The position numbers were made by a program, and so were the translations under genes. A stretch of 64,000 bases of DNA from Atkinsonella hypoxylon (taxonomy: Eukaryota > Ascomycota > Sordariomycetes > Hypocreales > Clavicipitaceae). The stretch covers positions 1 to 64,000 of the forward strand of contig JFHB01000165.1 of the NCBI GenBank assembly GCA_000729835.1, in the 5' to 3' direction. The first letter of the stretch is position 1; each line of letters begins with the position of its first letter. Below are positions 32,746 through 45,506 of this stretch, in pieces. The notes under the pieces were generated by a model, which searched no databases, had not been told where the DNA came from, and saw nothing but the letters and a program-made list of their open reading frames with translations.

Positions 32746-33468
32746 TGTGGGGGGCCCACACACCTCTAACATCATGAGCTTGCAGAAAAAGTTTCCTTCC
32801 TTTCTTTTCATCTAGCTACCTAACTATGGTACTACAAAACTGAAAAATCAATCATCGACTACTGATCCTCGTTTTTTTTTTTTCCTTTGATTACCTGTAC
32901 ATGAAGTCTTTCATCTACCTGCACTTCAACATTTTCTAATAGTGGGCTTGGTCCTAAATCTTTGGTCAGGTGAGGTGATAGGGGGGAGGACCCGGTCGGG
33001 TTTTCTGAACACTCCTGTTCCTAATTCCACAACCACGCACTCAATGCGGCTAGCGACTATTCTTGCCAATAGCCTCGTCAATATATCCAATTTACTGCAT
33101 CCGCCCGCGACGAATCCTCCCGCTGTGAATGCACCCAACTTTTGTCTCATCATTTTGGCACTTTCGAAGCTTTAGCGATCTCTCCGTGGTCGTCAAGAGT
33201 CAATATGCTGCCTAGAGCAATCCCAAAGTACCCTGCCAAGGGTCATTCTCTGTCGTGTTACAAAGTCTCAGCGGAAGCAATGAGGAACTTTGCGTCAAAT
33301 TTCAACGAGATACATTTCTTTGAACCATAAGCCAGACTTTGCTCGGCTGTGCATTAACCCAGTCACGTAAATTTGAAACATCCTCATCGTCCTTGATTGG
33401 GGAGTTTGTCAGAGCTCTTTATTGCCTTCATTCTATGACAATCATGTAATATCTATATCATGCAAAAT

Positions 33469-34312
33469 CTATAATTCCTTCTTCTCAGACCTCTCAGACG
33501 TCCCGGCTGGCTTTTGGTAACCTTCTTGGGCAGGAATAGCTACTTTCGTTCTAACCGGCCGAAACAATTGTTTTCCGACAAAGACAAGAACCTCGCTCAA
33601 TAGTGTGAGGACTCCCGAGCAGGCTAGTTGCCATGATGGCGCGCTGACGCTGCCGAGCGGTGCGCGGGGGAATGAAATGATCCATTCCGCGTAGTAGGGG
33701 AACCAGCCATATGGAAGCCAGAATATGGGCTCCTTGCCGTACCAAAAGGGTAGGAAGTATTGCGGAACTTTAGTTCCCAGCATTCGGACCGTGGTCAGGT
33801 ACTTGTCGAACTGAGCGCGTGATGCCTCCATTCCTTTCTCTGTAGGTTCACTCATCATCAGCTTTGTGTCATCATCATAATCTGTGGTATTTGAGTGGCT
33901 CGGCACGTCGGTCGTTTACTGGAGGAAGAACAGGAGTAGAAACAGAACGTACTGGCTGCTTCAAGCTGCTCAAGCAGCTTATCATGTTGTCGACGTAACT
34001 TCGCCCATTTCGCAAATTCGTCTTGGCTGCTCGTAGCATTCAGTTCTCGACGAATCCTGAGGTACTCGGCCTGGAGTCTACGCTGCTCCGCGGCAGCTTT
34101 TGACGTGGAAATGGGTAGGTAGTTGATGAGCGCCCAAATCTGCATTCGCATTAGTCGTTTTGGTACTATAGCTTGGATAGCCACATGGTAGGTGATGGGA
34201 ATCGACGCTGGATAATGTGACGTACCAAATCGTTGATTTGTGTTGCACCAACTGCGTTGATCAACTGGGCAACCAGCTCAACAACGAATATTATGATGAG
34301 AATTCTCCCCAT
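33469..34312 (-). CDS. GET1: Get1 (WRB/CHD5-type) tail-anchored protein insertion receptor
   Basis: Exons 34312-34226, 34139-33953 and 33839-33469 give 214 residues. The first transmembrane helix is at the N-terminus (about 4-24). A coiled coil of Arg/Glu/Gln-rich heptads follows at about 40-105, the part that binds Get3. Two further spans lie near 120-150 and 155-180, with the family signature FWLPYGWFPYYAEWIISFPRAPLGSV (quoted in parts: FWLPYGWFPYYAEW and SFPRAPLGSV). With Get2 it forms the ER receptor for tail-anchored proteins. The second splice gives EAAKKGMEASRAQFD. The C-terminal tail is basic. Divergent from the PTAR1-like gene across 326 bp. Confidence 0.9.
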
Positions 34313-34638
34313 TTTGAGTGAGCACGTAGTAACAGACACAGTGTACACAACTGGCCGTTTCAGTCCCCTGCGGAAGGGAGTCTTGCTGTGCCTGCGAGTT
34401 GTGCGCTGCGACAGGCGAGATGGTCATGAGCTGGTCAGTCTTGCCAGCCCACAACCACAACCCCACGTGTGCAGTTTGAATTGCATTGGGCGAATCAGAT
34501 TAGCGTCCGCATCTGACGTCGCTGAGCAAAGCACAAAGCTACCCTTACCCTAGATGCCGCTCCTGTTTTCTCGTCAGATCAAAACAGACGTCATCCTTAT
34601 CTTGTTCTTTTTTTTTTTTTTTTTTTAATATAGTACTA
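34313..34638. promoter_or_regulatory. Shared divergent promoter, GET1 and PTAR1-like gene
   Basis: 326 bp. A T19 run (34608-34626) ends 12 bp before the PTAR1-like start, followed by AATATAG. It could be a polypyrimidine tract and acceptor of a 5'-leader intron, or a promoter poly(dT) tract. Confidence 0.4.
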
Positions 34639-35628
34639 ATGTCGAGAGCTCTCGATCCGAGTGTGAAAAGAGCACTTCAAGATGGAAATCACAAACAGTC
34701 GTTTGAGAGGATATCCGCTGTCCTTGAGGGCTGCTGTGCCATGTATCTCGAGATAGAGATCCTGCCAAAAAGCCACGCGCTGGATCAAGACACATATGTG
34801 CTTCAAGATGAAGCATACGTTGGCGTTCCAAAGCTGCGTCTCGTCCAAGCATTCCTATACGCACGCCAAATTTTGCACGATGTTATACATCACAATAGAG
34901 ATATATGTGATGAGGATGTTCAAAGAGCTACAGCTATTATACTGCTTATGGACTCAGAACATCTCACTGCCGCGAACATACGGAAACGGGGGCTCAACAG
35001 AGGTGCCATGTCTAATGATCTGCGAACGGAGAAATTCAGCCGCGAAGTGTTTTTAATGAACAGTTTACTGAGTAGTCGACTCCATCGTCATACCAAATCA
35101 CCTGTGTTATGGAATCACAAACGGTGGCTGTTGCGCCAGATGCAGCGCCTTGAGACACCGCTTCACCTGTTGCATGAATTTGAGCAGGTCATCTGCGTCG
35201 CAGCAGAGAGGCACCCACGTAACTACTACGCCTGGACATATGCGAGAGATGTGGTTACGATGGAGTGCACCTTACCATACCAGCAAGCAAGTTCCGTCGT
35301 GGACACCATTCTGCCTACGGTGACGAGGTGGTGCCGTCTTCATCATCAAGACATTTCGGGATGGTCATTTCTCCTCTTTCTGCTGGAGCTGTGCCCCAAA
35401 AAAGCCGAGGACGTCTTGAACGAGACGCTGTCTCTTGTAGAAAAGTTCCAGTGGCGGAATGAGTCGGTATGGTATTTTCTCAGAAATTTGGTGCTGATGC
35501 CAATGCTTCAGAGTAAGAAGCATCGCATGCTCGAAGTATGGTCGCAGATGAGGCAAGACGTGAAAAGCAATACACGTCTGGATGCGACTATTTTGGATGC
35601 AGCGGCGGCTTGGGGCAACTTCAGGTAA
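34639..35628 (+). CDS. Prenyltransferase alpha-subunit repeat protein (PTAR1-like)
   Basis: A single exon of 329 residues. It is all-helical in character, with the prenyltransferase-alpha repeat signatures: SPVLWNHKRWLLRQM at about 153-167 and HPRNYYAWTYARDVV at about 193-207. A third repeat is weaker (NESVWYFLRNLVL). These match the W-x-H-R / N-Y-x-x-W patterns of the family. It lacks features of the true farnesyl/geranylgeranyl-transferase alpha subunits, and the N-terminal half is divergent, so I place it with PTAR1-like proteins (yeast Ecm9 type). The partner and substrate are not known from sequence. It could continue through a GTAATT donor just at its stop codon, but the stop is the simpler end. 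Confidence 0.78.
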   Translation: MSRALDPSVKRALQDGNHKQSFERISAVLEGCCAMYLEIEILPKSHALDQDTYVLQDEAYVGVPKLRLVQAFLYARQILHDVIHHNRDICDEDVQRATAIILLMDSEHLTAANIRKRGLNRGAMSNDLRTEKFSREVFLMNSLLSSRLHRHTKSPVLWNHKRWLLRQMQRLETPLHLLHEFEQVICVAAERHPRNYYAWTYARDVVTMECTLPYQQASSVVDTILPTVTRWCRLHHQDISGWSFLLFLLELCPKKAEDVLNETLSLVEKFQWRNESVWYFLRNLVLMPMLQSKKHRMLEVWSQMRQDVKSNTRLDATILDAAAAWGNFR

Positions 35629-38600
35629 TTGCTGCGAACTTACAACAATAACTGAATCTACACGAGATGTTCTTTTCGCCCTCCAATGACCTTGATGAGG
35701 CCGAATTTCGGGAGACACTGTATCCCGTGCATTATCTCATGCGTTCGCGCTGGCACTACCAAGACTACCCAGACGACTGTGCCGCAAATTCCGATGCTGG
35801 CACGGGTAAGCGCCATACAGTAAGCAGATTTCATAGACCTATTAATTATCAGCTGCAGCCACAGCATATGGAACGCTAATCATTTCTAGGACTACTATGA
35901 CGTGCCAACTTATCTGATGGTATCTGCTCAGGCTAGGTCGCTATAGCACGATCACTCGCGAGGTAGCAATGGCTCCCTGCAATTCTATTAAGAGACTTGC
36001 TCACAGCATGGCTTTGGATCGGCCATCTGGATCCTAGAACGGTGGCATCAAAGTGTGGGCTAGGTGAAAGCAAGGGCTCAGGAAAAAAAGACCCAAAAAG
36101 AGATGTACTTTTGAAGAAGGGGGAAGTGGGTGAGCTCATCGGAAACGCCCCTGCTTATTTACCATGCGTGGCCGTCGCCGGCCAACAGGCAGTGGCATGA
36201 AGTGCAGTGGACTCACCAGCATTATCTGTAGATGATTCAATGTATAGTCTCTGTACACACCGAGAGGTCATGCTCCGGAACTCCTCCCTCTGGGAGCCTA
36301 GTGTTTTCTCTGATCATGAGAATCAGGCCGAGAAACGACTGTCACCTCCGCTGGGTTCTCCAGATGCCTTTAACAAGGAACGTAACTCGTCTGCAAAAAG
36401 ATATAAATCATTCCTCAAGTCTCAAACGTGAGCTCTTCTAAGAAAAGTAACGCCGAAACCATGTTGTACTAGGTTCCATGGCCCGTTCGAATATAAGGTC
36501 CCTTCTCGAAAGCTCGTCCTAGTTGACCTAGCCTGCTTCACATGCCCATTCAGCGTCTTGGCATGTTGAATTCAACTGCGTCATTGTTGATGGTAAGATC
36601 TCTCATCCCATCACGGGCAAAATACAACAAGCTGGAACCATGGGATAAAGCATGACCTGCCAGGTATACACGAGACCTTTCAACATAGAGTCGACAGAGG
36701 AAGTAATAGGAATCTCTCAATTTGTTACCGTCTTACAGGAGAACTCCTGTCCTGGTATTGCAAGGCGTTTACGCGACAGAGTATATACGCTCATCAGATT
36801 GAATACCATTGCATATTCTTTTGTTATTGTCGATGAGATAGAAGTCTCGACTCGAAGCTTTCAAGTTTGCCTGGAGAATTTGCCATCAGAAGATGGACGA
36901 TACAAGTATACGGATACGGAGCAGGATGCCATAGTGCAGGAGAGGCTGGAGCACAATAGAGCAAAAGAAGCGGGCACCAGGGAGAAGTAGTGACCAAAAT
37001 ATAAATGCGTAAAGACGCGTACTCCAAGCGTTCTGAGAAAGCATTGCGTCAGGTTCTTAACATACCATACCGAATATGTTTAAGAAAGTTTTTTCGCAGC
37101 CAATGCTCTTTGCGTACGCTGATGGATAACATCCCACTTTAATCATTGCTATTTACCTTGTATGCTAGACAAAAAATGGCTGTGTACTTAGGTGAGAGGC
37201 CAGAACAAACATTGCTGATCATCAACCAGTATTTGCCGACAATAAGTCCCAATGCTCGCTTTGCTTTTGCCCATCCCTGATAAATCAGACGGATGTGACT
37301 CATGCCGTTAATCGAGAATCAAATGCAAGAGACAAGCTTAGTTCCCTCTAGGATCAAGAGCACACTGTGTGGACAAATGTGAAGGCATATGGGCACGTTT
37401 GACGGTGTGAAGGTCTAGGGGGTGTGAAGTCGTAGCTCTGTAGATGCTAGCTATAGAAATCTCTAACCTCCCTCCACTTCTCACCAGTCTCGAAATTCTT
37501 CTAGGGCCCCTGACACTAGTTCAAACGAGTACAGATGCAACACTCTCCAGGCGTATCACCTAGCTCAGATTCTGCGTACCACCTGGGACAACAAGTCCTG
37601 TAGTACTACACCGATAGCCTTCACCTGGTCGCAAAACAGTGCTATATATAACGACAGATATCAGATCTTGTCTTGGTATGCGCATCAAGAAGGTGTGTAG
37701 GATGTGGTTATATTACGAAAGAGGACACTGCTTAAGTGAGTGACTTGGTACTGCTACGAATGGTGATTGCCACAATTCGGTTTGAAGTAATAATGGTGTG
37801 CCATGTCTGGCGTTGTTTCTTCAGGAGATCAAACGCGGTATGTCCAAGGAACATAAGACGACTTAGCTCTACCAAAACTATGCTGTCCTTACCTGAATTG
37901 TTGTGGATGAGTGAGATGATAACATTGGATCCTTTGAGAAGAATGTGTATTATCTCTGAGCGTCCTGGAACGTCTAGCAGAAGAGCGCGCCACGCCTGCT
38001 CGAATCTGAAGCAGAGAACAACATCAGCATCGAAGATGTCGACTTTTATTGTCATGCGGTACTTTCTGGGGTTCTTGCTGCAACCGAGTGCATGGGGAGA
38101 CAGTGTCTGCCTTGGTTAGTATGCAATGGAAGAAAGTTTACATCAGATTGTTCAATACACAGGATAGCATGTTATAGCAGCCCGACCAAACCCTGTTCCT
38201 TGTTCTTGTAAAGGATGACAGAAACTATTAGGTGATATGAATTTCGCCAACATAGAGCAGAGAAGTGTCCATGTATGGCGAAGACGTAGCCTTTTGCTTA
38301 AATATAGTCGATGCATATGTTTTATTGCGAACTTGATGTATTCCTACTTCCACTCTGAAGGACGTTTTTCTTTTTTTTTCTTTTTTTAAGGCTCCTCCCC
38401 CAACTTTTCAACTCGATACAACTCCCTATCCTAAGCAACAAACATGTTGCCTAGCGCAGCACCGTACACAGCCTATTGCTCACAAGATAGTAGTCAACGT
38501 ACCCAAAGGATACATCTAGGTATGAAGTACCAGCTGTGCTAAATGAGGACTCTGCTAACAGATTTAACCAGAACACTGTGTTGATTACCTCTGCGAGGCC

Positions 38601-39198
38601 ATCATGGGCAATGCTGACACAACGCCCGCGAGGTTCGTCTACTTCAGCGCACACGGGCATTACGGTCCCGATTGTCGGACAAAACATACCTGCAGGAACA
38701 TGGATAGTCTGTTGTCATGGTCTTTAGCGAGCTAATGTGCCACCGCATGCCTGGACTCTAAGCTAGTGATTGACTGTCTAAGGACCTGCCGGTCATGGCC
38801 AGGCGTTGCGTTGCCCTTGGACTCGGTGGACTCGGTGCTTATTAATTTCACGCCAGGCGCCTTTGACGTCGGGAGGTAACTCGTGCCAAAGCCAGTGTTG
38901 CACAATGCAGGTACCTGAGACGGTGCACATATTCTTAGCCTGCGCGGGATTCTGTTCCTGTCTCCTGAACCACCAAGTGGATGACAGACGACGCTCCGGC
39001 TGGTTGCGAATCGAATCGGATCGAAAGGACCCTTGGCTTGTGCGCGAGTGTGTGAGTTCGAAATGTGCGTGTAGGAGGTGTGGTCCAGTGGGAAATTTGC
39101 TTCCCCGTTAGAGACCAGGTTTTTGAGACATTTCTGCTCGTAGTATGCGTCAGCAAAATTAACGTCACTTATTGTCACATTTGTCACGAAACACTTCA
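35629..39198. other. Gene-poor transition region
   Basis: 3.6 kb with no gene I can support. Open frames at 35667-35879 (+), 36652-36990 (+) and 37732-38055 (-) have some protein-like character but no recognisable family and no complete gene model. The minus-strand frame at 37732-38055 is flanked by splice-like signals. These may be decayed genes near the repeat block. Confidence 0.5.
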
Positions 39199-39665
39199 TT
39201 AACTTACAGCCTTAGCAGCTTGCGAGATTGTGTGGTAATTTCGCGTATCGTATGAAGCATCGATTAAGCGCACGGAATCCCCCGTACTGTATCCTTGCAA
39301 AATAAGACAAGCAAGGCAGTGATTTAAAAGGATCATCTGTGAATGCTGATCTGAAGTCTTTAGTGCTGCATCTATCCGTACTCCCGCAACTTATCAGCAG
39401 GAACATGAGGTGCTCTCTAGCAGCATACCTTGGAGCCAGTAGCTGGAGCCTCCTCGTCTTTTAGTTTCATAAAGGAAATCGCAATCACCACGGCAGCCTC
39501 GGGGGCATAAGATCCCCATGAGCCGGCACTCATCGGCGATGGTCTGCCTCGGCCTTTTGTGTCAGTGTTGTCAAGGTCACATTTATTATTGTTATTCAAC
39601 TCACCAAAACAGACTGGTCTGAATCCAGTGCCAGGCCGGACTGCATGCAAGGCATCCTTTTCCAT
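39199..39665 (-). CDS. Possible small three-exon gene, 114 aa, unknown
   Basis: Exons 39665-39605, 39553-39429 and 39357-39199 join in frame from an ATG to a TAA. The introns are 51 and 71 nt with GTGAGT and GTATGC donors; the second has a GCTGATAAG branch candidate. The predicted product contains SYAPEAAVVIAISFMKLKDE and a C-terminal GYSTGDSVRLIDASYDTRNY. I do not recognise a family. Support is only from splice-signal quality and reading-frame closure; the first exon could start further upstream. It lies about 700 bp from the RIP-affected block, so it may be a decaying gene. Confidence 0.3.
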
Positions 39666-40375
39666 GATCAAAAATCGTACATGATGGAATGGCTGCTGCG
39701 GGTGCAAGAAAAGAAAGCGTTAACTACCTAGGTAGTTATCCGGTGTTTCCCTTGCTCTTGCTAGCAAAGCGGGTGACAATTTTATTGAGAACGGCCCAGC
39801 CCATGTGTGTGCATGCTGCAGAACACGTCGACTTAATTTGTCACCCAATGTGCTGGCGGGTCAATTCCCCCTTGTGGCTTCCGATCTGGTATTGGTGGCG
39901 TCAGCCTGACCAACCGCTGGCCTTCCCTTCCTGCATACAAAGCCGCATCGGGAAAAGATAGACATGCTGTCCAATAAGAGACAGGATTAATGCTACCAAT
40001 GCTACCAGCCCAGCATCAACACACCCCCAAACCAAAACCCTTTCTCCTCATTTTTTGTTTTTTAATCATCTGCATCTTTGACATCCAAAAAGCATGTCCT
40101 CCTCTATCTGTGCTTTTATTTCCACCTTCGCTCTTTCATCCGTTAATTTGTCTTGTTAATCGTCTTATTGCGAGCATTTTTGAGAAACTGTCCAGTCACT
40201 CGAACCACCTTCCCGCCAATCGAATTCTATTTCTCACCAGCAAGTCCGAAAGACTTTATTGGAAACATTGTTCGCATTGCATTTTCAATCTTCAACAAAC
40301 TTGAATCGGCCAATTGGCGCCTGCTTATGGTCTAATGCTCTCATTCTAATATCTAATTACTTAATCTGTCATTAT
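39666..40375. other. Boundary region before the AT-rich retroelement block
   Basis: No gene. Base composition is still normal up to about 40.33 kb and then drops sharply to AT-rich sequence. Confidence 0.6.
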
Positions 40376-41080
40376 TGTAGAAGTTATGATGAAAACAATT
40401 GTAGAATTGATTAAAGAAGAGAAAGAAAAGAGATTTAGAATCTCAGTAACGCTGATGTTATAAACAAATAATATAACCTGCTCCTGCTTGTGCTTTCAAT
40501 TATATCTATAACGTTAACGATATAGTAATGTAATCCGCTTATGCCTCCCTTAATACACCCCCTATTTTATATTGTGTTATTACATTAATCCCAATTATAT
40601 TGTAATATTATAAAGTATTAGTTATAGTAGAGCTTTAGTATAAATGTCTGCTAAATTATCCTTAGAAGCAATATATTTAATGTTATAATTAATACTATTC
40701 TGTTCTTATATAAAATAATAATAAACGTTAATATATTTTGTTTAGGAGTTAATCTTTAGATTGTTTATAAGGGATATTGCTAGCTTATTATTGTAGAATA
40801 GAATTAGTTTATTAAATTTAACTTAAAGATTAGTTAAAGCTTATATTACTTACTAAAGATAACTTACTGCAGATAAGTATACTATATATTCTGCTTTAGT
40901 AGTTAATTTTATAACTATTAACTAGCGTTTTAATAACTAAGATATAGAAGTATTATTAATTAAAAGTATAAAACCTCTAAACAATTTTAAGTTATTAGGA
41001 TTAGTGTTATAAGAAGTATTAGTAAATATCTAAATTTAAGGCTTCTATAATAAACAATATTTTAAATTTCTTTTAAAGTA
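40376..41080 (-). mobile_element. Truncated Ty1/copia retrotransposon F (3' end)
   Basis: Minus-strand translation of about 40,600-41,000 shows copia RNase H pieces: LFYNNKLAISLINN, then TKYINVYYYFI and a stop where Arg/Gln would be, then KYIASKDNLADIYTKAL. This is followed by a purine tract (AAAATAGGGGGTG) and a probable LTR at about 40376-40557 starting TGTATTAAGGG. In-frame stops fit C-to-T changes (RIP). The element is cut off at 41,081 by the LTR of element A; its 5' part presumably lies beyond the right end of the window. The outer LTR edge is uncertain by some 15 bp. Confidence 0.75.
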
Positions 41081-41396
41081 TGTTGGAATCGTTATGACTC
41101 TATCGTGCGATTCCGGCACCTGCGTGGGTGGATACAACCGCTAATTAGTTGCATCTGCACATTAGTCTCCACTTACATTAGGGCCGCTAATACCCCTTAA
41201 TTCCCCCTTAATATAACACTATACCTAAGGCATATAAGGCATCTAACGGGGTATATAATGTAGCCTCTTTTGCTAGTTAAATATAACTCCTAGATAACTA
41301 AATTTAAACCTCTTTAATATAAATACTAGTGCACTAGTAAACTAGTTATAGAGCTAACTTAAAGGAGTATAAATTTAACCCTTAGTCTTTTAATAC
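41081..41396 (+). repeat. 5' LTR of element A
   Basis: It starts TGTTGGAATCG and matches the inverse of the LTRs at 53682-53996 and 59678-59992 over its full length. The first ~110 bp keep normal GC content; the rest is AT-shifted. Confidence 0.9.
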
Positions 41397-44300
41397 TAAT
41401 TAGTAGTTACTTAACTAGAAGTCTTTAGTATAACTAAAGAGATTAGTACAACTAACTATAGATTAGCTAGGTTTAGCAAGAAGAGATATAATACTATTAG
41501 CTAAAACCCTTAGCAGCTAATGTAACTAGTAAAGCGTACTAAAGGAAGAGATATCTTTATAATTACTTAGTTACTAAGTTATATTTACCTATAATAATGT
41601 TTTAGTTTAACTAATTATTAATATTAAACTCCTAAGGAATTAAATTACTAGCTAGAACTCTTAGCAGCTAATACTATAGAATTTAACTCCCTTAACTATC
41701 TTAGAACTTAGCTAAAAGCTAGCTAAATCCCTTTATCTTTATACTAATTCTATTACACTTACTTTCTCTTTCTATACTACTTAACCTTATTTAATATAAT
41801 AAGTTTATAATAACTCTAGGTAGATCTATAAGAATTTAAGCAATAACTACAACCTAATAAGCTTTTAGAATAACTTTAAAAGTATTAGAAACTTCTATTA
41901 ATAAATTAGAACTTAATATATAAAATTAACCTAAAAACTATTACTATTACTAATTTAAATAATAGAATTACCTTTATAATTAACCTTTATAAAGATTAAA
42001 GATTTAGAGATTAAGAATAATAGAAGAACTTTAAATTTAACTTCTATAACTAAAATAAAGACCTATTTTAAAAAGCTTTTACTTTAATTATTAAAGTATT
42101 ATATAATTTACTATATAAATATAGAGTCTATATAGGTAGAAGCAGCAGCTAAATTACTAATTCCCTTAAAAGAGTACTATAAAAAGAGAAACAATCTATA
42201 TAGCTAGAAGAAGAGATTAATAAATAAGTAGTATTAGGTAAATTCTACTTAAATCTACACCTAAATATAGAACCTATATTTACAGTAAAGAAGCCTTAAT
42301 CTTCTTTCTAGAACCCTTTTTTTATACTTTTAGTACTCTCTCTATTACTTTTGTTAAGTATACCTAGTAATTTAATAGGTATATTAGTAGAAATACTACC
42401 TTCTCCCTTTTCTCTATAGAATATAAGATTTTTTCTGCTTTTAGTAGTATAACTATTACTTTTTTCTATAATAGATCCTTTTTAAACTAATATAAAAAAA
42501 GTCCTTAACTTTATAAAGATCTATAAAGAAAGTAATAAATATAGCAGCAATATATTTAATTTTATTATACTAAAAGTAGTTATCCTTAAAGATTTATACT
42601 AACAACTTAATTTCTTAGAACTAGTAATAATAAAGGTATTTCTAGTAATACTAATAGGTAAAGCGTATAAATTCTATCTTATAATAATTGCAATAAATAT
42701 AAGAATAAATTACACCTTTAATTAAATAGTTAAAATTATTAAATAACACTTTAAGACCTTAACTAATAAGTAGTTCTATTGCTAAAGATAGAATAGTATT
42801 ATATTATATAATATAATTACTAAGAACCTTAATAAATCTATACTTAACTGCTTTAATATAATAATCTAAAACCTTTAAGATATTTATAATAGCCTTTTTA
42901 ACTCTTTTATAAATAATTCTAAACTTATTAAGTAAACTCTTTAAGTAGTTAAAGGTATTCTTAAATATAGCTAAGCTAAATTTATAACTAATATAATATT
43001 CTAAGAGCTTATTAGTAACCTATAAAAGTTAATTAGTATTGTAGAAGTATAAAAAGAAATTAGCTAATTTTACGTTAAATTTAACTAACTTAATATTAAT
43101 AATAAAGCTCTCTATATAAACTATTAATATTAACGTTTAAGAGATCCTAGTTGTAGTAGAAGTAAGACCTAAAAATAACGCTGCTTTATCTATAGAAAAG
43201 AAGGATATTAGTTAATAAAATATAGTAAAAAAGAACGTTAAGAAGTATAGTAAAGATAGTAGAATAATAAAAAGTATAAAATCTCTCTATTAAACAGTAA
43301 ATTTAGAGCTTACTTATAAGCTTATAAAGAACTAAGTAAACCTATATAAAATAACAATTCTAATAATACTTAAGATATAGGTAAGGTATTTATTAAAGAA
43401 TCTAATATAGCTAATAAAGGAAAAGCTTTTTAGCTAATAATTATATAATTCTTTATAAATACTATAACTATAAATAATAGAGCTATCTTCTAGAACCTTA
43501 AGGAAGAAGCTTATTAGTATACTTTATATAAAAAAGACCTATTTATAGAAGATTAATTAAATTCTATAGATCCCTTATTATATTTATTATTCTATATATT
43601 AGAAGAACGTTACTCTAGTAAAATATTTAAAGGTATTTTACTTAACACTAAAGCAGTAAGCGTATTAATAGCTAGAATTAACTAAGTATAGGCACTAGTA
43701 AAGAAAATGCCTTTATTAAAGATAAATCTATCTAATTAACACTATATAATTACATTTAGCGTAGAATTAGCAACTTTAATAGGCTTTATTATAGTTCTAA
43801 TAGTCTTTAGCTTAATTATATTCTATATAATTAATATAAGCACTTTATTTCTATATAGTATTAATAATATAGATAAGATATATATAAAGCTTAATAACCT
43901 TAAAAACGTACTAATTTAAGGCAATTAAAAGGTTTCTATTATTTAGAAATAGAAATATCTATAGTAGACTCTAGAAGCTATAGAAGTAGCTATATTCTTT
44001 CTATTAGAAAAGTAAATCTATTAGCTTTATTATTAATTTAGGTATCCCTCTATATAACAATTAATAAAGATCCTATAATATATAGGCAAAGATATTAGTA
44101 ATAATAACGCTATTAATAGAATTATATAAGTTTACTACTACTGCTAACTTAACAGTAAATTACCTAGTTAATTCTAATTTACATTAAAAGATAACTATAA
44201 CTTTAACTATAAAATTACTGTTAATATTATATACCTAAATAGTAGCTCTATTCTTTATATTGTTAATTCTATAACCTTATTTTAAGCAGTTTGCTTTCTA

Positions 44301-45506
44301 GAACCCTAAAAGTAAAAAGCATAAAATATCTAGAATATATTAAAAGAATGCTAGATTAATACCTATTTAGGTTCTTCTAACTAAATAGTTTATAATACTA
44401 GAAAGAACTTTACATTCGCTAAATTCCGCTATTATATATAAATATTGTCTATTAATGTTAATAAAGTTCCTATTAAAGCCTACAATAGCATTAGTAAAAT
44501 TAAATAGTACTATAGCTTATTATAAAGAGCTTATAACATTATTAGCAATAAATTAAGCACTAATACTAGTATTATAAAGGATTAAAAGCTTTAGATAGCT
44601 GTTAAAGCTGTTAATAATTCTACTAAACCTAACAGTCTTATGCCTATATTATTAGTCTTTAGTTCCTACCTCTATATAATAGATAATTTACCTTTAAGCC
44701 TTTCTATAATATAATAAGCTTTAATTCTATATAAAGCTACTAATAAAGCCTAAAAGTGCTTAATATAAAGGTAAATTTATAATACTCTTGCCTTCTGCAA
44801 CAGCCTAAATATAACACCTATATATTTACTGCCCCTACAGTTAGAAGTGTATATATAGCGTAAAAAAGAAGGCTAATAAGGCCCCTATAAGCTGCTTACT
44901 ATAGATAGCAAGAAATGCACTATATAAATGCCTTATAGCTCTATTTGTTTTTGTATAACTATTGTAAAACTCTACTACTATAATAACAATAAATTTAACA
45001 ATTATTCTGCTGTTTCTAACGTTATACCTAATAAAAGCAATATAGAATCCCTACTTAAAAGTAATTCTATTCTACTAAAGAAGAAAGAAAAACCTCTAAA
45101 GGCAAAATAACTAATTAATTTAAACTTAATATAGAAAAGAGGTTCTAGAAGACTAAGAAAGAACTCTCTTTCTATTTTAATTAATTCTATATAAAATTTC
45201 TCTACTTTTAACAATAAACTAAATAGATATATTACTGTTTCTAGCCTAACTGCTAGTAGTCTTTATAATTCTAATCCTAGTAGTAATATTAATTCTACTT
45301 ATATATTGCTATATAAATTTAGCAATAAAACTTTCTTTTCTGCAAAAGAAACAATAGACTATAACTTAGCTATATAACTAAGGAAAGACAATAAGATTAC
45401 AGCAAAAGGTGCTCTATTTAAAGTATTTAACTAAGCTAAAATTAATGCACTATTAGCTAGAGATATCTTCTAATTTATTAAATTTAACTCTACTATATAT
45501 AACAAC

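Larger units (their letters stand above)
30839..33468. other. Gene-poor spacer with repeat elements, 2.6 kb
   Basis: No supported gene. It holds two tRNA-like fragments (31480-31535 and 32704-32745), an A11/G16 run (32119-32149), an interstitial telomere-like repeat (32298-32315) and an inverted-repeat element (32314-32620). Composition is more AT-rich than the flanking genes. Confidence 0.6.

Noticed and set aside
36652..36990. 112-aa plus-strand frame as a gene
   Set aside because: No motif, no supporting splice signals, and it lies in a zone of apparent decay. I could not separate it from chance.
44928..45110. 60-aa Asn/Lys/Ser-rich frame, with a counterpart at 55939-56145 on the minus strand
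   Set aside because: It is a short surviving piece of the pol frame in elements A and B between RIP stops, not a separate gene.
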